Assembly (NCBI GenBank): GCA_002772705.1
Contig: PFDH01000034.1
Span: 7,113 to 21,309, forward strand
Origin: Candidatus Pacebacteria bacterium CG10_big_fil_rev_8_21_14_0_10_44_11
GTDB lineage: Bacteria > Patescibacteriota > Microgenomatia > UBA1400 > PJMF01
DNA: 14,197 nucleotides
Direction: 5' to 3'
Shown here: one piece after another, positions 6,135-12,844 of the stretch
Numbering within the stretch: position 1 is the first letter of the stretch
Layout: every line of letters begins with the position of its first letter
Program-made: the position numbers and the translations under genes
The notes under the pieces: generated by a model
Told to the model about the DNA's origin: nothing
Databases searched by the model: none
What the model saw: the letters and a program-made list of their open reading frames with translations, nothing else

Positions 6135-7436
6135 CTACTTTAGTTGAGCTGGTTGAGCTCCGGCTTGCAGTTGTTGTTTTTTGGCTTGATTGATCTCAAA
6201 ACTAATTTGGCTCAGTCGGTTATACTTTGCTACCCGCTCACCTCGGTTGGGTGGTCCAAACTTGACGTACTCGGTGCCGATACCGACCGCAAAATCAACA
6301 ATAAAGTCATCGTTCGTTTCACCACTCCGGTGAGACATAATGCTTTGCCAGTTGGACTGTTTGGCCAGTTTGATGACTTTGACCGTTTCAGTAATGGTGC
6401 CAACCTGGTTTGGCTTGATGAGGACGGCATTACACAACTTTTTCTCAATGGCGTTGGCCACCTTTTCTTGGCTGGTTACCAAGAAACTGTCACCAACAAT
6501 CTTAGTGGTTTCACCCAACTCGGTGGTAATCGCTTTCCACATATCCAGGTCATCTTCTTGAAATGGATCCTCAATCAGGAAAACGTTATACATGTCTCTG
6601 ATTTTTTTATAGTATTCCAGGAGTTCTTTGCCAGAAAATGGTGTTGAGCGATCTTTTAAGGTATAGTGACCGTTTCGATAGAGTTGTTCGGCGGCGACGT
6701 CGATGCCAAAAAACAGGTCTTGGGTAAAAGTATAGGGTGTAGCCTTGATGGTTTCGACTAAAATTTCAAAGACATCACTGTTACTGTACAGATTTGGCGT
6801 GAAACCGCCAACCAACCCAACCGAATGAATCGCTCCTTTAATTGCTAAGACTTCTTCAAGCTTGTGAAACAAGGTCACCGCCATATTCAACGATTCTTCG
6901 TAAGCAATATGACTGGCCGGCACAATTTGGAATTCCTGAATATCCAAGTTGTCAGCGCCGTGTTCTCCACCGTTGATGAGGGCGTAGATGCAGGTGGGGA
7001 TCATCACCTCGGTCACAGTTTGGTACTTCTGTTGAATGTAGTAGTACAGTGGAATATTCATGCTCAGTGCACCACCCTTCATCACCGCCTGAGAAACCGC
7101 TAGGGTGGTGTTGGCTCCCAGCTTGGCTTTATTGTTGGTGCCGTCTTGTTGAATCAGCAAACCATCAATTTCATCTTGGGTGGTTGGATCTTTACCAACT
7201 AACAAGGGGGCGATATAGGTATTGATGTAGTTAGCGGCGGTGGTAACCCCTTTGCCTAACATCCGGTTGATGTCATTATCTCTCAGCTCCTTGGCTTCGT
7301 ACTTGCCGATCGAAGTGCCGGTTGGCACGCTGGTGGCAACGATGCCACCGTTGTCTAACCACAGAGTACACTCAATGGTGGGAATACCCCTTGAATCAAG
7401 AATTTCTCTGGCGTAGATGCCTTGTATGGTTGCCAT
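6135..7436 (-). CDS. eno: Enolase-family protein lacking a catalytic Glu
   Basis: Enolase dehydrates 2-phosphoglycerate to PEP. The 433-residue product has the family length and most landmarks: AREILDSRG at residues 9-17, mobile-loop Ser42 (GTSIG), His159 (GGEHG), Glu168 (DIQEF), metal ligands Asp246, Glu289 (IEDPF) and Asp316, base Lys341 (LIKPNQ) and SHRSGET around 368-374. However, the invariant GDEGG is GLVGG here: residues 208-209 are Leu-Val, so the catalytic Glu (Glu208 in E. coli, Glu211 in yeast) is Val. The longer reading from 7475 adds 13 residues that fit no enolase and overlap the previous gene, so I start at 7436, two bases after the stop of the PEP-synthase-like gene (TAA-TT-ATG). 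No ribosome site is seen, which suggests translational coupling. It could be a weakly active, altered or regulatory enolase. Confidence 0.92.
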   Translation of the reverse strand: MATIQGIYAREILDSRGIPTIECTLWLDNGGIVATSVPTGTSIGKYEAKELRDNDINRMLGKGVTTAANYINTYIAPLLVGKDPTTQDEIDGLLIQQDGTNNKAKLGANTTLAVSQAVMKGGALSMNIPLYYYIQQKYQTVTEVMIPTCIYALINGGEHGADNLDIQEFQIVPASHIAYEESLNMAVTLFHKLEEVLAIKGAIHSVGLVGGFTPNLYSNSDVFEILVETIKATPYTFTQDLFFGIDVAAEQLYRNGHYTLKDRSTPFSGKELLEYYKKIRDMYNVFLIEDPFQEDDLDMWKAITTELGETTKIVGDSFLVTSQEKVANAIEKKLCNAVLIKPNQVGTITETVKVIKLAKQSNWQSIMSHRSGETNDDFIVDFAVGIGTEYVKFGPPNRGERVAKYNRLSQISFEINQAKKQQLQAGAQPAQLK

Positions 7437-7438
7437 AA

Positions 7439-9292
7439 TTACAGTATTCGTTGGTTTACAGCTGCAGTTTCGCACTCTGCAACCACAGCCCGCAACATTA
7501 CAACTGCCCGTGGTTTAACGACAATACCATCATACCGAAGTTTGACGGCTTGGGCTACCAGTTCTCGAGAAAAATCCTCTAAGTGCAGATGAAGTAAGAG
7601 CGGCTGATCTGGAGATCTCAGTTCCCTCAGGCCATCTCTAACGGCAGCGATCTTCTCTAACAGGGTGATCAAAGCAGCCGGATCGAATTGATAGCGCTCA
7701 AAAATTTCTGGGTTATCCGGATCCACCCCATACAGCAGTGCTTGGAGGGTTTTGACGTTGACCGAGATCCCGGCCAGGTGGTGAAGTGGATAGGCGCTGA
7801 GGTTGAGTACGTTCTCTGGCGTGTTAATTTGCCACCACAACTCAAACTGAGGCTGATTTGTTAAGCCAGCTTGAGAAATGTGCTGAATCAAGGTGCTTAA
7901 CTCTTCTGGCGTTCTGACAAAACTTAACAAATAACCAAGTTGACCGGCCGATTTTTCTAAGACCCGCCGCAAAGCCGTGAGCTCAATGGTGAGTAGCTCG
8001 GGATGCGAAACAAGTTTTAAGCCACCCCGAAAGCCCAAAAAGGGATTAGTTTCTACTGGCTCGTGCGAAGTTGAGTACGCAAGCGCCGCATTTTCAGCAC
8101 TGGTCAGGTTTTGAGTTCTAAAGATGACCCGTTGGTAGTTAACTGCGGCTTGATAGGTCTGAATAACAGCAACCAACTGGCGTTCAAGCACTTCCCGTTG
8201 TCGGGAATGAACGATGTGGCCGGGGTGGATGCCAAATTGGGCATAACTATATTCACTCCGCAGCACCCCTACCCCGTCTGGTTGTCCGGCAGTCAACAAC
8301 TGCGCTTTTTGGGGATTGCCGGCAGAAATATACAGTTTTGTTTGGGTTCTGACTGGTTTGCTGGTTTGGCCGCCACCAACAGTCTCAAATTGTTTAACTT
8401 GAGTCAAAACAAAACCTCGGGGAGAAAGCTCCCACTCAACTTCGGCTTGAGCCAGTTGGTGACGTTTGAGCTGCTGAACCAATTGCGCTAAATCAAGACA
8501 TTCTTGATCGGTTAAGGACGATTGCTGCTGCTCAGTGGGTGGAATGGCCAATCTTTCCAGTCCATCTTGGGTTCTCAATGCTCGTTGTGTTTGAGCTTGA
8601 ACAGCTCGATAGACCACGTTCCAGGTTCGGGTGTCAACCGCAAACTCGTCAGCCCCCGACTCAAAAATTTCTGGCTCGGGACAACCTTTAATGGCTCTGA
8701 TAAAAACCTGAGTCTTGTTGCCGCTAACTGGATGCTCTGAGTAAGCGGTGCCAGCAGCAATGGCCTGCACTTGAGCTTGGATTAGAATTGCCGTCGGAAC
8801 AAGGGTTGATTGCTTGATGGTTTGCTGGACGTCAAGTTGTGACTCAACCCACTTGGCCCAAAAAGCCAACAGCGACTCAAATAGGTTGGCGTCTCCTTGA
8901 ATATGCTCAAACTGAGTTTGATCCAAGTAGGGCACGGTATCGGCAGGTAGTAATCTGACAAAACCGCGCTGAAATTGGTTGTGATAACTGGATAAAATTG
9001 GCTGAGAAAACCAATCGGGTAGCGTTTGGTCAAGCAGCTGGTGCTTTATTAATTGTTTCAGCCGGTACCGTTCAGCTGGATCAGTGGTTGCGGATAGTCT
9101 GAAGGCAAGTAAGGTATTGAGCACATTTTGCTCGGCCAGTACTGCCAGCAAAGCTGATTGGGGAATAGCAATGGTAGTTGGTAGTGGCAAGGCTAAATGG
9201 TCAAGTTCCGCCAGCTGGACACCATAATGACCAATCACCGCTCTTGAGTAATGCAAAAACTCAGCCAATGGAATCACTACTTGGGCAGACAT
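7439..9292 (-). CDS. Degenerate PEP synthase-like protein, probable pseudoenzyme
   Basis: The 617 residues follow the order of phosphoenolpyruvate synthase (about 790 residues) with the central piece missing. Residues 1-303 resemble the ATP-grasp/pyruvate-binding part (AAGTAYSEHPVSG near 179-191, AEVEWEL near 283-289), but the VRSS-type nucleotide motif is absent. The swivelling phosphohistidine domain should follow; only about 14 residues (304-318) join to the C-terminal part, and no SHA-type His motif exists. Residues 319-617 match the PEP-binding barrel: GVGVLRSEYSY at 340-350, ETNPFLGFRG at 414-423, FVRTPEE at 458-464. The metal and proton-relay motifs are changed: MIETP is QINTP, GTNDL is SVNVKTL, and GICG is LLHLHL. 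It is the first gene of the PEP-synthase-like/enolase/mutase run. It may bind PEP or ATP as a regulator or scaffold, but is unlikely to make PEP. The function is not established. Confidence 0.75.
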   Translation of the reverse strand: MSAQVVIPLAEFLHYSRAVIGHYGVQLAELDHLALPLPTTIAIPQSALLAVLAEQNVLNTLLAFRLSATTDPAERYRLKQLIKHQLLDQTLPDWFSQPILSSYHNQFQRGFVRLLPADTVPYLDQTQFEHIQGDANLFESLLAFWAKWVESQLDVQQTIKQSTLVPTAILIQAQVQAIAAGTAYSEHPVSGNKTQVFIRAIKGCPEPEIFESGADEFAVDTRTWNVVYRAVQAQTQRALRTQDGLERLAIPPTEQQQSSLTDQECLDLAQLVQQLKRHQLAQAEVEWELSPRGFVLTQVKQFETVGGGQTSKPVRTQTKLYISAGNPQKAQLLTAGQPDGVGVLRSEYSYAQFGIHPGHIVHSRQREVLERQLVAVIQTYQAAVNYQRVIFRTQNLTSAENAALAYSTSHEPVETNPFLGFRGGLKLVSHPELLTIELTALRRVLEKSAGQLGYLLSFVRTPEELSTLIQHISQAGLTNQPQFELWWQINTPENVLNLSAYPLHHLAGISVNVKTLQALLYGVDPDNPEIFERYQFDPAALITLLEKIAAVRDGLRELRSPDQPLLLHLHLEDFSRELVAQAVKLRYDGIVVKPRAVVMLRAVVAECETAAVNQRIL

Positions 9293-9301
9293 ATAACACC
9301 C

Positions 9302-9307
9302 ATCATA
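9302..9307 (-). promoter_or_regulatory. -10 element before the lower-glycolysis operon
   Basis: Minus-strand TATGAT lies 9 bases before the ATG at 9292. No Shine-Dalgarno sequence precedes that ATG, and I see no good -35 at 16-18 bases. It may give a nearly leaderless transcript for the PEP-synthase-like, enolase and mutase genes. The 55-base gap to the isomerase gene would also allow read-through from upstream. Confidence 0.4.
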
Positions 9308-9347
9308 CCCTAAATTGACTTGTCACGAAATAAGAATCACCGCACTT

Positions 9348-10439
9348 TCACATCGATTTGACTTTGGCTAGTTCATCTTTGAATGTATCAACAAACGGAA
9401 TCGGACTGGGGTCAATTCCCTCAATCATGCTGAGATAAAAGCCGGCAAAGCCAACCAGAGCAATGGTTTCAAAAACTTGGGCTAGCTTAGTTGGAGCCTG
9501 TAACTCAAGCTTCATTGTTTCAATGTGGTTAGCTTCGATAATTGTTTGTGTCAACTTCATTCTTACCTGGCAGCGTGGATGATAGAGGGCTGAGTTGATC
9601 AGCACAAAGACATGGGTTGATTTGTTTGAGCTGGGAAAACGTAACCCTTCCATTAAATGATGATTGAGTTCTGGAATCACCTTGTAATCAGCGTAGGCTT
9701 TAGCGTTTTCGTTACACTGGTTGGCCACCACGTGACCAGCTCCTTCCAAAAAGCCAGCGATGACAAAAATTGGTCGCTTGTCATACATAGCGTAAGCTAA
9801 TAATTTAGCTGGGTTACTCTCTTGTGGCACTTCAACGCCCGAGGCCTCGACGGTTGTTTGAATTACCCCAGCCACTTGATCGACTTCGGCTTTGGTCAGC
9901 GACAAAATCCCTGCCTTGCCAAGCAAACAAATCATCCCAAAAACTGCATAGCCAATTGCCATTCTAGGCTGGGCCGAGGGGTTGTACGTGGGGTCAATTT
10001 GGTAGTGAGCCCAGTGGTGTTTCTCGGCCAGTTCAATCAAAGTGCCGCCCGCAGCGATGACCATAATCTGGGCTTTTTTGTCGATCGCTTCTTGGGCGCA
10101 GGCAACAATTTCTTCGGTGGTGCCCGAATAACTGGCGAGGATAACTAGAGTGTTCTCAGAAACGTAGGCGGGTAAGCTATAGTCTCGGACAATGTCAAAA
10201 GAGACGTCCAGCTCAGTTTTGTACAGGGACTTAATCACGTCCGCACCTAAGGCTGAACCACCCATGCCCGCGACTACCACCTGAGTGATTTTGGCCGAAG
10301 GCGCAAACTCAATTTTCTCAGTTGCTTCCCAGGCGTGCGAAAGTTGCTTGTGTAGCGACTCGACTGAGCCAAGCATATTTGATTTGTCCAAGATGGCGAT
10401 TGCCTCTCGGGAGTCTAAAACGGTGGTTAAATCTGACAT
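9348..10439 (-). CDS. Bifunctional phosphoglucose/phosphomannose isomerase (SIS family)
   Basis: This family, first described in archaea, converts glucose-6-phosphate or mannose-6-phosphate to fructose-6-phosphate, replacing classical Pgi. The 363-residue product has two SIS domains. GMGGSALG at residues 58-65 and SYSGTTEE at 103-110 are the sugar-phosphate binding motifs. Glu244 (NENAK) and His260 (ELNHH) keep the 16-residue spacing of the catalytic Glu and His reported for the Pyrobaculum enzyme (Glu203, His219). The C-terminus (DPSPIPFVDTFKDEL) is also family-like. The ATG has GAAAGG 4 bases upstream. It follows the phosphohexomutase gene by 80 bases, so the pair links sugar-1-phosphates, glucose-6-phosphate, mannose-6-phosphate and fructose-6-phosphate. 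It is cytoplasmic, with no membrane segment. Family firm; dual specificity is inferred from the family. Confidence 0.92.
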   Translation of the reverse strand: MSDLTTVLDSREAIAILDKSNMLGSVESLHKQLSHAWEATEKIEFAPSAKITQVVVAGMGGSALGADVIKSLYKTELDVSFDIVRDYSLPAYVSENTLVILASYSGTTEEIVACAQEAIDKKAQIMVIAAGGTLIELAEKHHWAHYQIDPTYNPSAQPRMAIGYAVFGMICLLGKAGILSLTKAEVDQVAGVIQTTVEASGVEVPQESNPAKLLAYAMYDKRPIFVIAGFLEGAGHVVANQCNENAKAYADYKVIPELNHHLMEGLRFPSSNKSTHVFVLINSALYHPRCQVRMKLTQTIIEANHIETMKLELQAPTKLAQVFETIALVGFAGFYLSMIEGIDPSPIPFVDTFKDELAKVKSM

Positions 10440-10456
10440 CTGACCTTTCTGTCTAT

Positions 10457-10519
10457 CTACTTAGTAGCGGGCTCACTGGTTTTCTCGGGCTCAATCGTAC
10501 CAGACAAACTTTGATTTAG
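10457..10519 (-). other. In-frame 20-codon open stretch after the mutase stop codon
   Basis: Directly after the TAG stop (10522-10520) of the mutase gene, the same frame stays open for 20 codons and ends in a second TAG (10459-10457). The encoded tail would include TIEPEKTSEPATK, rich in Glu, Pro, Thr, Ser and Lys like a disordered C-terminal tail. It may be a remnant of a longer protein or a rare read-through product, or chance. It covers most of the 80-base gap before the isomerase gene. Confidence 0.3.
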
Positions 10520-11890
10520 CTACTCTTCTGCCCGAGTACCGCCGTGACTTTTAATGTACTGCATGATTTCTTCAGATTTGGTTTTGAGCAGTTCGGCGTT
10601 GTCGGCTTCGACATTTAGTCGCAGCACTGGTTGGGTATTTGACGGCCTAATGTTTGCCCACCAATCTTCAAACCAAATCGAGACTCCGTCCAGCCAGTCA
10701 ACAGCTTTGGCAGCGGTGAAGTGCTCCGCCAGCCCCTTCATCATCGCCTCTTTATCGGCAACGTTAAAGTTGGTTTCCTCCAGGCTTGGGTAGACATCAA
10801 ATTGATGTACTAACTCGGAAAGTTTTTTGCCTTTTTTGCTCATCAGTTCAAGCACAACTAAAGCCGCAATCAGACCGCTGTCGGCACTAAAATTGTCCCT
10901 AAAAAAGTAGTGGCCAGAGTGCTCACCGGCAAATAGACCGTTATGCTCTCTCATTTTTTCTTTGATGATGGTGTGACCAACCCGAACTCGGACTGACTTG
11001 CCACCCATTTTGTTTACCGTTTCTGGCACTACCCGGCCGCAGATGGCGTTGTACAAAATGGTGCTGCCTGGTTCTTTTTCTAACATCTGCACTGCCACCA
11101 TGGCGGTGGTCAAAGTTCCAGAGATAAATCGACCAGTTTCATCCAGTAAAAACATCCGGTCGCCGTCACCGTCAAACATAATGCCTAAATCAGCGCCTTC
11201 ATTTTTGATTGTTTCAATTATTGGACCGTGAGTCTCCGTCAGAATTGGATTAGCCAAGTGATTGGGGAAGTTGCCGTCCAGCTCAAAAAACAGTGGCGTG
11301 ACCGTAATCGGCAGCTCCTTGTCAACCAAAGGCATAATCTTGCCGCCCATACCATTACCAGCGTCTACCACTACCTTAAACGACTTGATGGCCTCAACGT
11401 CAACCAGCGACAGCGCGTGCTTAATCCAGCCTTCAGTCAGATCTTGTTGAGAGACCGTGCCGGGTTGAGCAGCTGACTCAAACGTGGTGTCAGCGGTAAC
11501 CAGGTCGCGCAGATCATAAATACCTGTCTCACCGCTGACGCCAGCGGCACCCCGTTTAACAATTTTGAAACCGTTGTATTTGGGTGGGTTATGTGAGGCA
11601 GAGATCATCACTGCTAGGTCGACAGTAAGCGTGCCGGCGGCAAAATAAGCCATATCGGTGGCAATTTCACCCAGATCAATCACGTTAACACCCATCTTAG
11701 TGATACCGGTAATCAGCGCTTGCTGCCAATCTTTGCCCGTGATCCGCATATCATGACCAACCGCTACAGTCTGTGGTTTAAAGTAAGTGGCGATGGCTTG
11801 ACCAAGTCGCTCGACACCCTCGATGTCCAGCTCTTCTCCGGCCACTGCTCTGATGTCGTAATCTTTAAAGATTGAAGGTTTGATGATCAT
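10520..11890 (-). CDS. manB: Phosphomannomutase/phosphoglucomutase
   Basis: This alpha-D-phosphohexomutase interconverts 6- and 1-phosphates of mannose and/or glucose, supplying precursors for nucleotide sugars. The 456-residue product has all four family loops in order: the phosphoserine loop SASHNPPKYNGFK with Ser99, the metal loop DGDGDR at 240-245, the sugar-recognition loop GEHSGH at 322-327, and the phosphate-binding loop RPSNTQP at 415-421. The N-terminus IFKDYDIRAV is also typical of the AlgC/ManB group. AAAGGA stands 3 bases before the ATG at 11890. It lies between holA and the isomerase on the same strand and probably shares a transcript with the isomerase. Sequence does not settle the glucose or mannose preference. 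The C-terminus may have been longer once, because the reading frame continues past the stop. Confidence 0.93.
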   Translation of the reverse strand: MIIKPSIFKDYDIRAVAGEELDIEGVERLGQAIATYFKPQTVAVGHDMRITGKDWQQALITGITKMGVNVIDLGEIATDMAYFAAGTLTVDLAVMISASHNPPKYNGFKIVKRGAAGVSGETGIYDLRDLVTADTTFESAAQPGTVSQQDLTEGWIKHALSLVDVEAIKSFKVVVDAGNGMGGKIMPLVDKELPITVTPLFFELDGNFPNHLANPILTETHGPIIETIKNEGADLGIMFDGDGDRMFLLDETGRFISGTLTTAMVAVQMLEKEPGSTILYNAICGRVVPETVNKMGGKSVRVRVGHTIIKEKMREHNGLFAGEHSGHYFFRDNFSADSGLIAALVVLELMSKKGKKLSELVHQFDVYPSLEETNFNVADKEAMMKGLAEHFTAAKAVDWLDGVSIWFEDWWANIRPSNTQPVLRLNVEADNAELLKTKSEEIMQYIKSHGGTRAEE

Positions 11891-11915
11891 CGATCCTTTC
11901 TTGTTTGTCTACTTA

Positions 11916-11947
11916 AAAGTATGACAAAGTATGATGTTTGATACTTT
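11916..11947. repeat. AAAGTAT repeat cluster upstream of the mutase gene
   Basis: AAAGTAT occurs at 11916-11922 and 11926-11932, ten bases apart, and in reverse orientation (ATACTTT) at 11941-11947. The last two form a perfect 7-base inverted repeat around an 8-base loop, overlapping the holA stop codon. The array lies just upstream of the mutase start. It could be an operator with sites one helical turn apart or a weak terminator hairpin for holA. Confidence 0.5.
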
Positions 11948-12623
11948 ACACAGAAAGTAGTAAAAGATCAAGTTCCTGCTCCAGGTTTAAGGTAGAAGTT
12001 GACCGTTTTTCTTTCAAATCAATTGCCAATAATTGGTGATGGATGGCCAGGAGCTGAGCCAGCGAAAATTGCCGAGCTTGCTGCTTTAACTTGGCAATGA
12101 TAAAGGGGGCGCCAGCTAGTTGGCCGTCATCGAGTGCGCTAATCAGCAGTCTGATTTGCCGAATTAACATGGTAAAGCAAAACTGGACACTCTCAACTTG
12201 ATTGAGCTTGTGGAACTGCCGAATCAGGGTGGTTTTATTGGTGACGCTGCCCAAGGAATCCAGCCAGCTAAATAATTGATTGGTGACCTTAAAGCTTTCG
12301 ACTTGAGCTCGGGCAAACTTTTTCAGCATTGTGGCACTGAGCAGCCGTTTCCCCCAAAGAATCACTGGCAAATCTGTTTTAGTCAATAAGGCAATCAGCT
12401 GTTTTTTCTTGGCCGATTCTGGTAGCGAGTGTAGTTCTTCGATTACCAAAGTCTGTTCGATGTTGAATAGGGAGCGACTGCCCAAACTTTCTTCTAGAAG
12501 TTGAGGGGTGAGCAATTTGGCTGAAACTAGCGTGATTTGCCCACCTTGTTGGCGGATAGTTTCTTCTAGTTCAACTAACCGCTGCCTGGATTTAATGACA
12601 TTGTCTCCGTGGAGAATAATCAT
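11946..12623 (-). CDS. holA: DNA polymerase III delta subunit, short form
   Basis: The delta subunit belongs to the clamp loader that opens the beta sliding clamp. The product starts MIILHGDNVIKSRQRL, matching the HolA opening in which a beta strand and a turn precede the first helix. It continues with a RecA-fold-like domain (FNIEQTLVIEELHSL near residues 53-67, PVILWG near 85-90). The C-terminal half is helical and keeps HolA-like patterns, such as the FTMLIRQIRLLI stretch and the ending NLEQELDLLLLS. At 225 residues it is clearly shorter than typical HolA of about 340, so the middle and collar regions are reduced. The start overlaps the stop of the preceding membrane protein gene in ATGA, so translation is probably coupled. 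The identification rests on the overall pattern rather than a single catalytic motif, since delta does not hydrolyse ATP. Confidence 0.68.
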   Translation of the reverse strand: MIILHGDNVIKSRQRLVELEETIRQQGGQITLVSAKLLTPQLLEESLGSRSLFNIEQTLVIEELHSLPESAKKKQLIALLTKTDLPVILWGKRLLSATMLKKFARAQVESFKVTNQLFSWLDSLGSVTNKTTLIRQFHKLNQVESVQFCFTMLIRQIRLLISALDDGQLAGAPFIIAKLKQQARQFSLAQLLAIHHQLLAIDLKEKRSTSTLNLEQELDLLLLSV

Positions 12624-12802
12624 ACCCCTATCCTGTTGAGTTGGCCAAGCAGGTAACCGATTAACACCAACGACACATATAGCAAAATGTGCAGCAGGGC
12701 GTTAATGACTTTTTCCGAAGCGGTATCAGGTTTAGTTACATGAAGCCAGCGGCCAACCTTTTGCCAGCAGGTTTGTTGATCGATTTTGAATAACCATACC
12801 AT
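12620..12802 (-). CDS. 60-residue single-pass membrane protein, coupled to holA
   Basis: I do not recognise a family. The protein has a soluble, Lys/Arg/Trp-containing first half and one predicted transmembrane helix at about residues 33-54, rich in Leu, Ile, Val and Tyr, ending with a short polar tail. It is judged real because it lies in a small gap on the coding strand, its stop overlaps the holA start as ATGA, and an extended -10 (TGG-TATACT) ends 6 bases before its ATG. The positive first half suggests a cytoplasmic N-terminus. No function can be assigned. Confidence 0.62.
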   Translation of the reverse strand: MVWLFKIDQQTCWQKVGRWLHVTKPDTASEKVINALLHILLYVSLVLIGYLLGQLNRIGV

Positions 12803-12808
12803 ACCCCA

Positions 12809-12817
12809 AGTATACCA
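12809..12817 (-). promoter_or_regulatory. Extended -10 promoter of the small membrane protein and holA
   Basis: The minus strand reads TGG-TATACT, an extended -10, ending exactly 6 bases before the ATG at 12802. A run of nine A residues lies just upstream of it. No -35 match is evident, which is normal for extended -10 promoters. Transcription would start at or near the ATG, giving a leaderless mRNA. Confidence 0.5.
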
Positions 12818-12844
12818 GTTTTTTTTTGGCTGCAGCTTGCTGAA

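Noticed and set aside
6144..6647. Plus-strand open frame of 167 codons
   Set aside because: It is antisense to the well-supported enolase frame and shows no family features.
7437..7475. Enolase start at 7475
   Set aside because: The extra 13 residues do not fit any enolase and overlap the end of the PEP-synthase-like gene; the ATG at 7436 gives the normal enolase start.
8111..8491. Plus-strand open frame of 126 codons
   Set aside because: It lies wholly inside the PEP-synthase-like gene on the other strand and has no recognisable motif or start signal.
10457..10522. Stop-codon reassignment (UAG or UGA read as an amino acid)
   Set aside because: TGA ends the isomerase and the small membrane protein, and TAG ends enolase and others, at positions that fit family lengths.
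12815..12844. Terminator after the YgjP-type gene
   Set aside because: In the minus-strand transcript the homopolymer run is A, not U, and only a 4-base palindrome precedes it.
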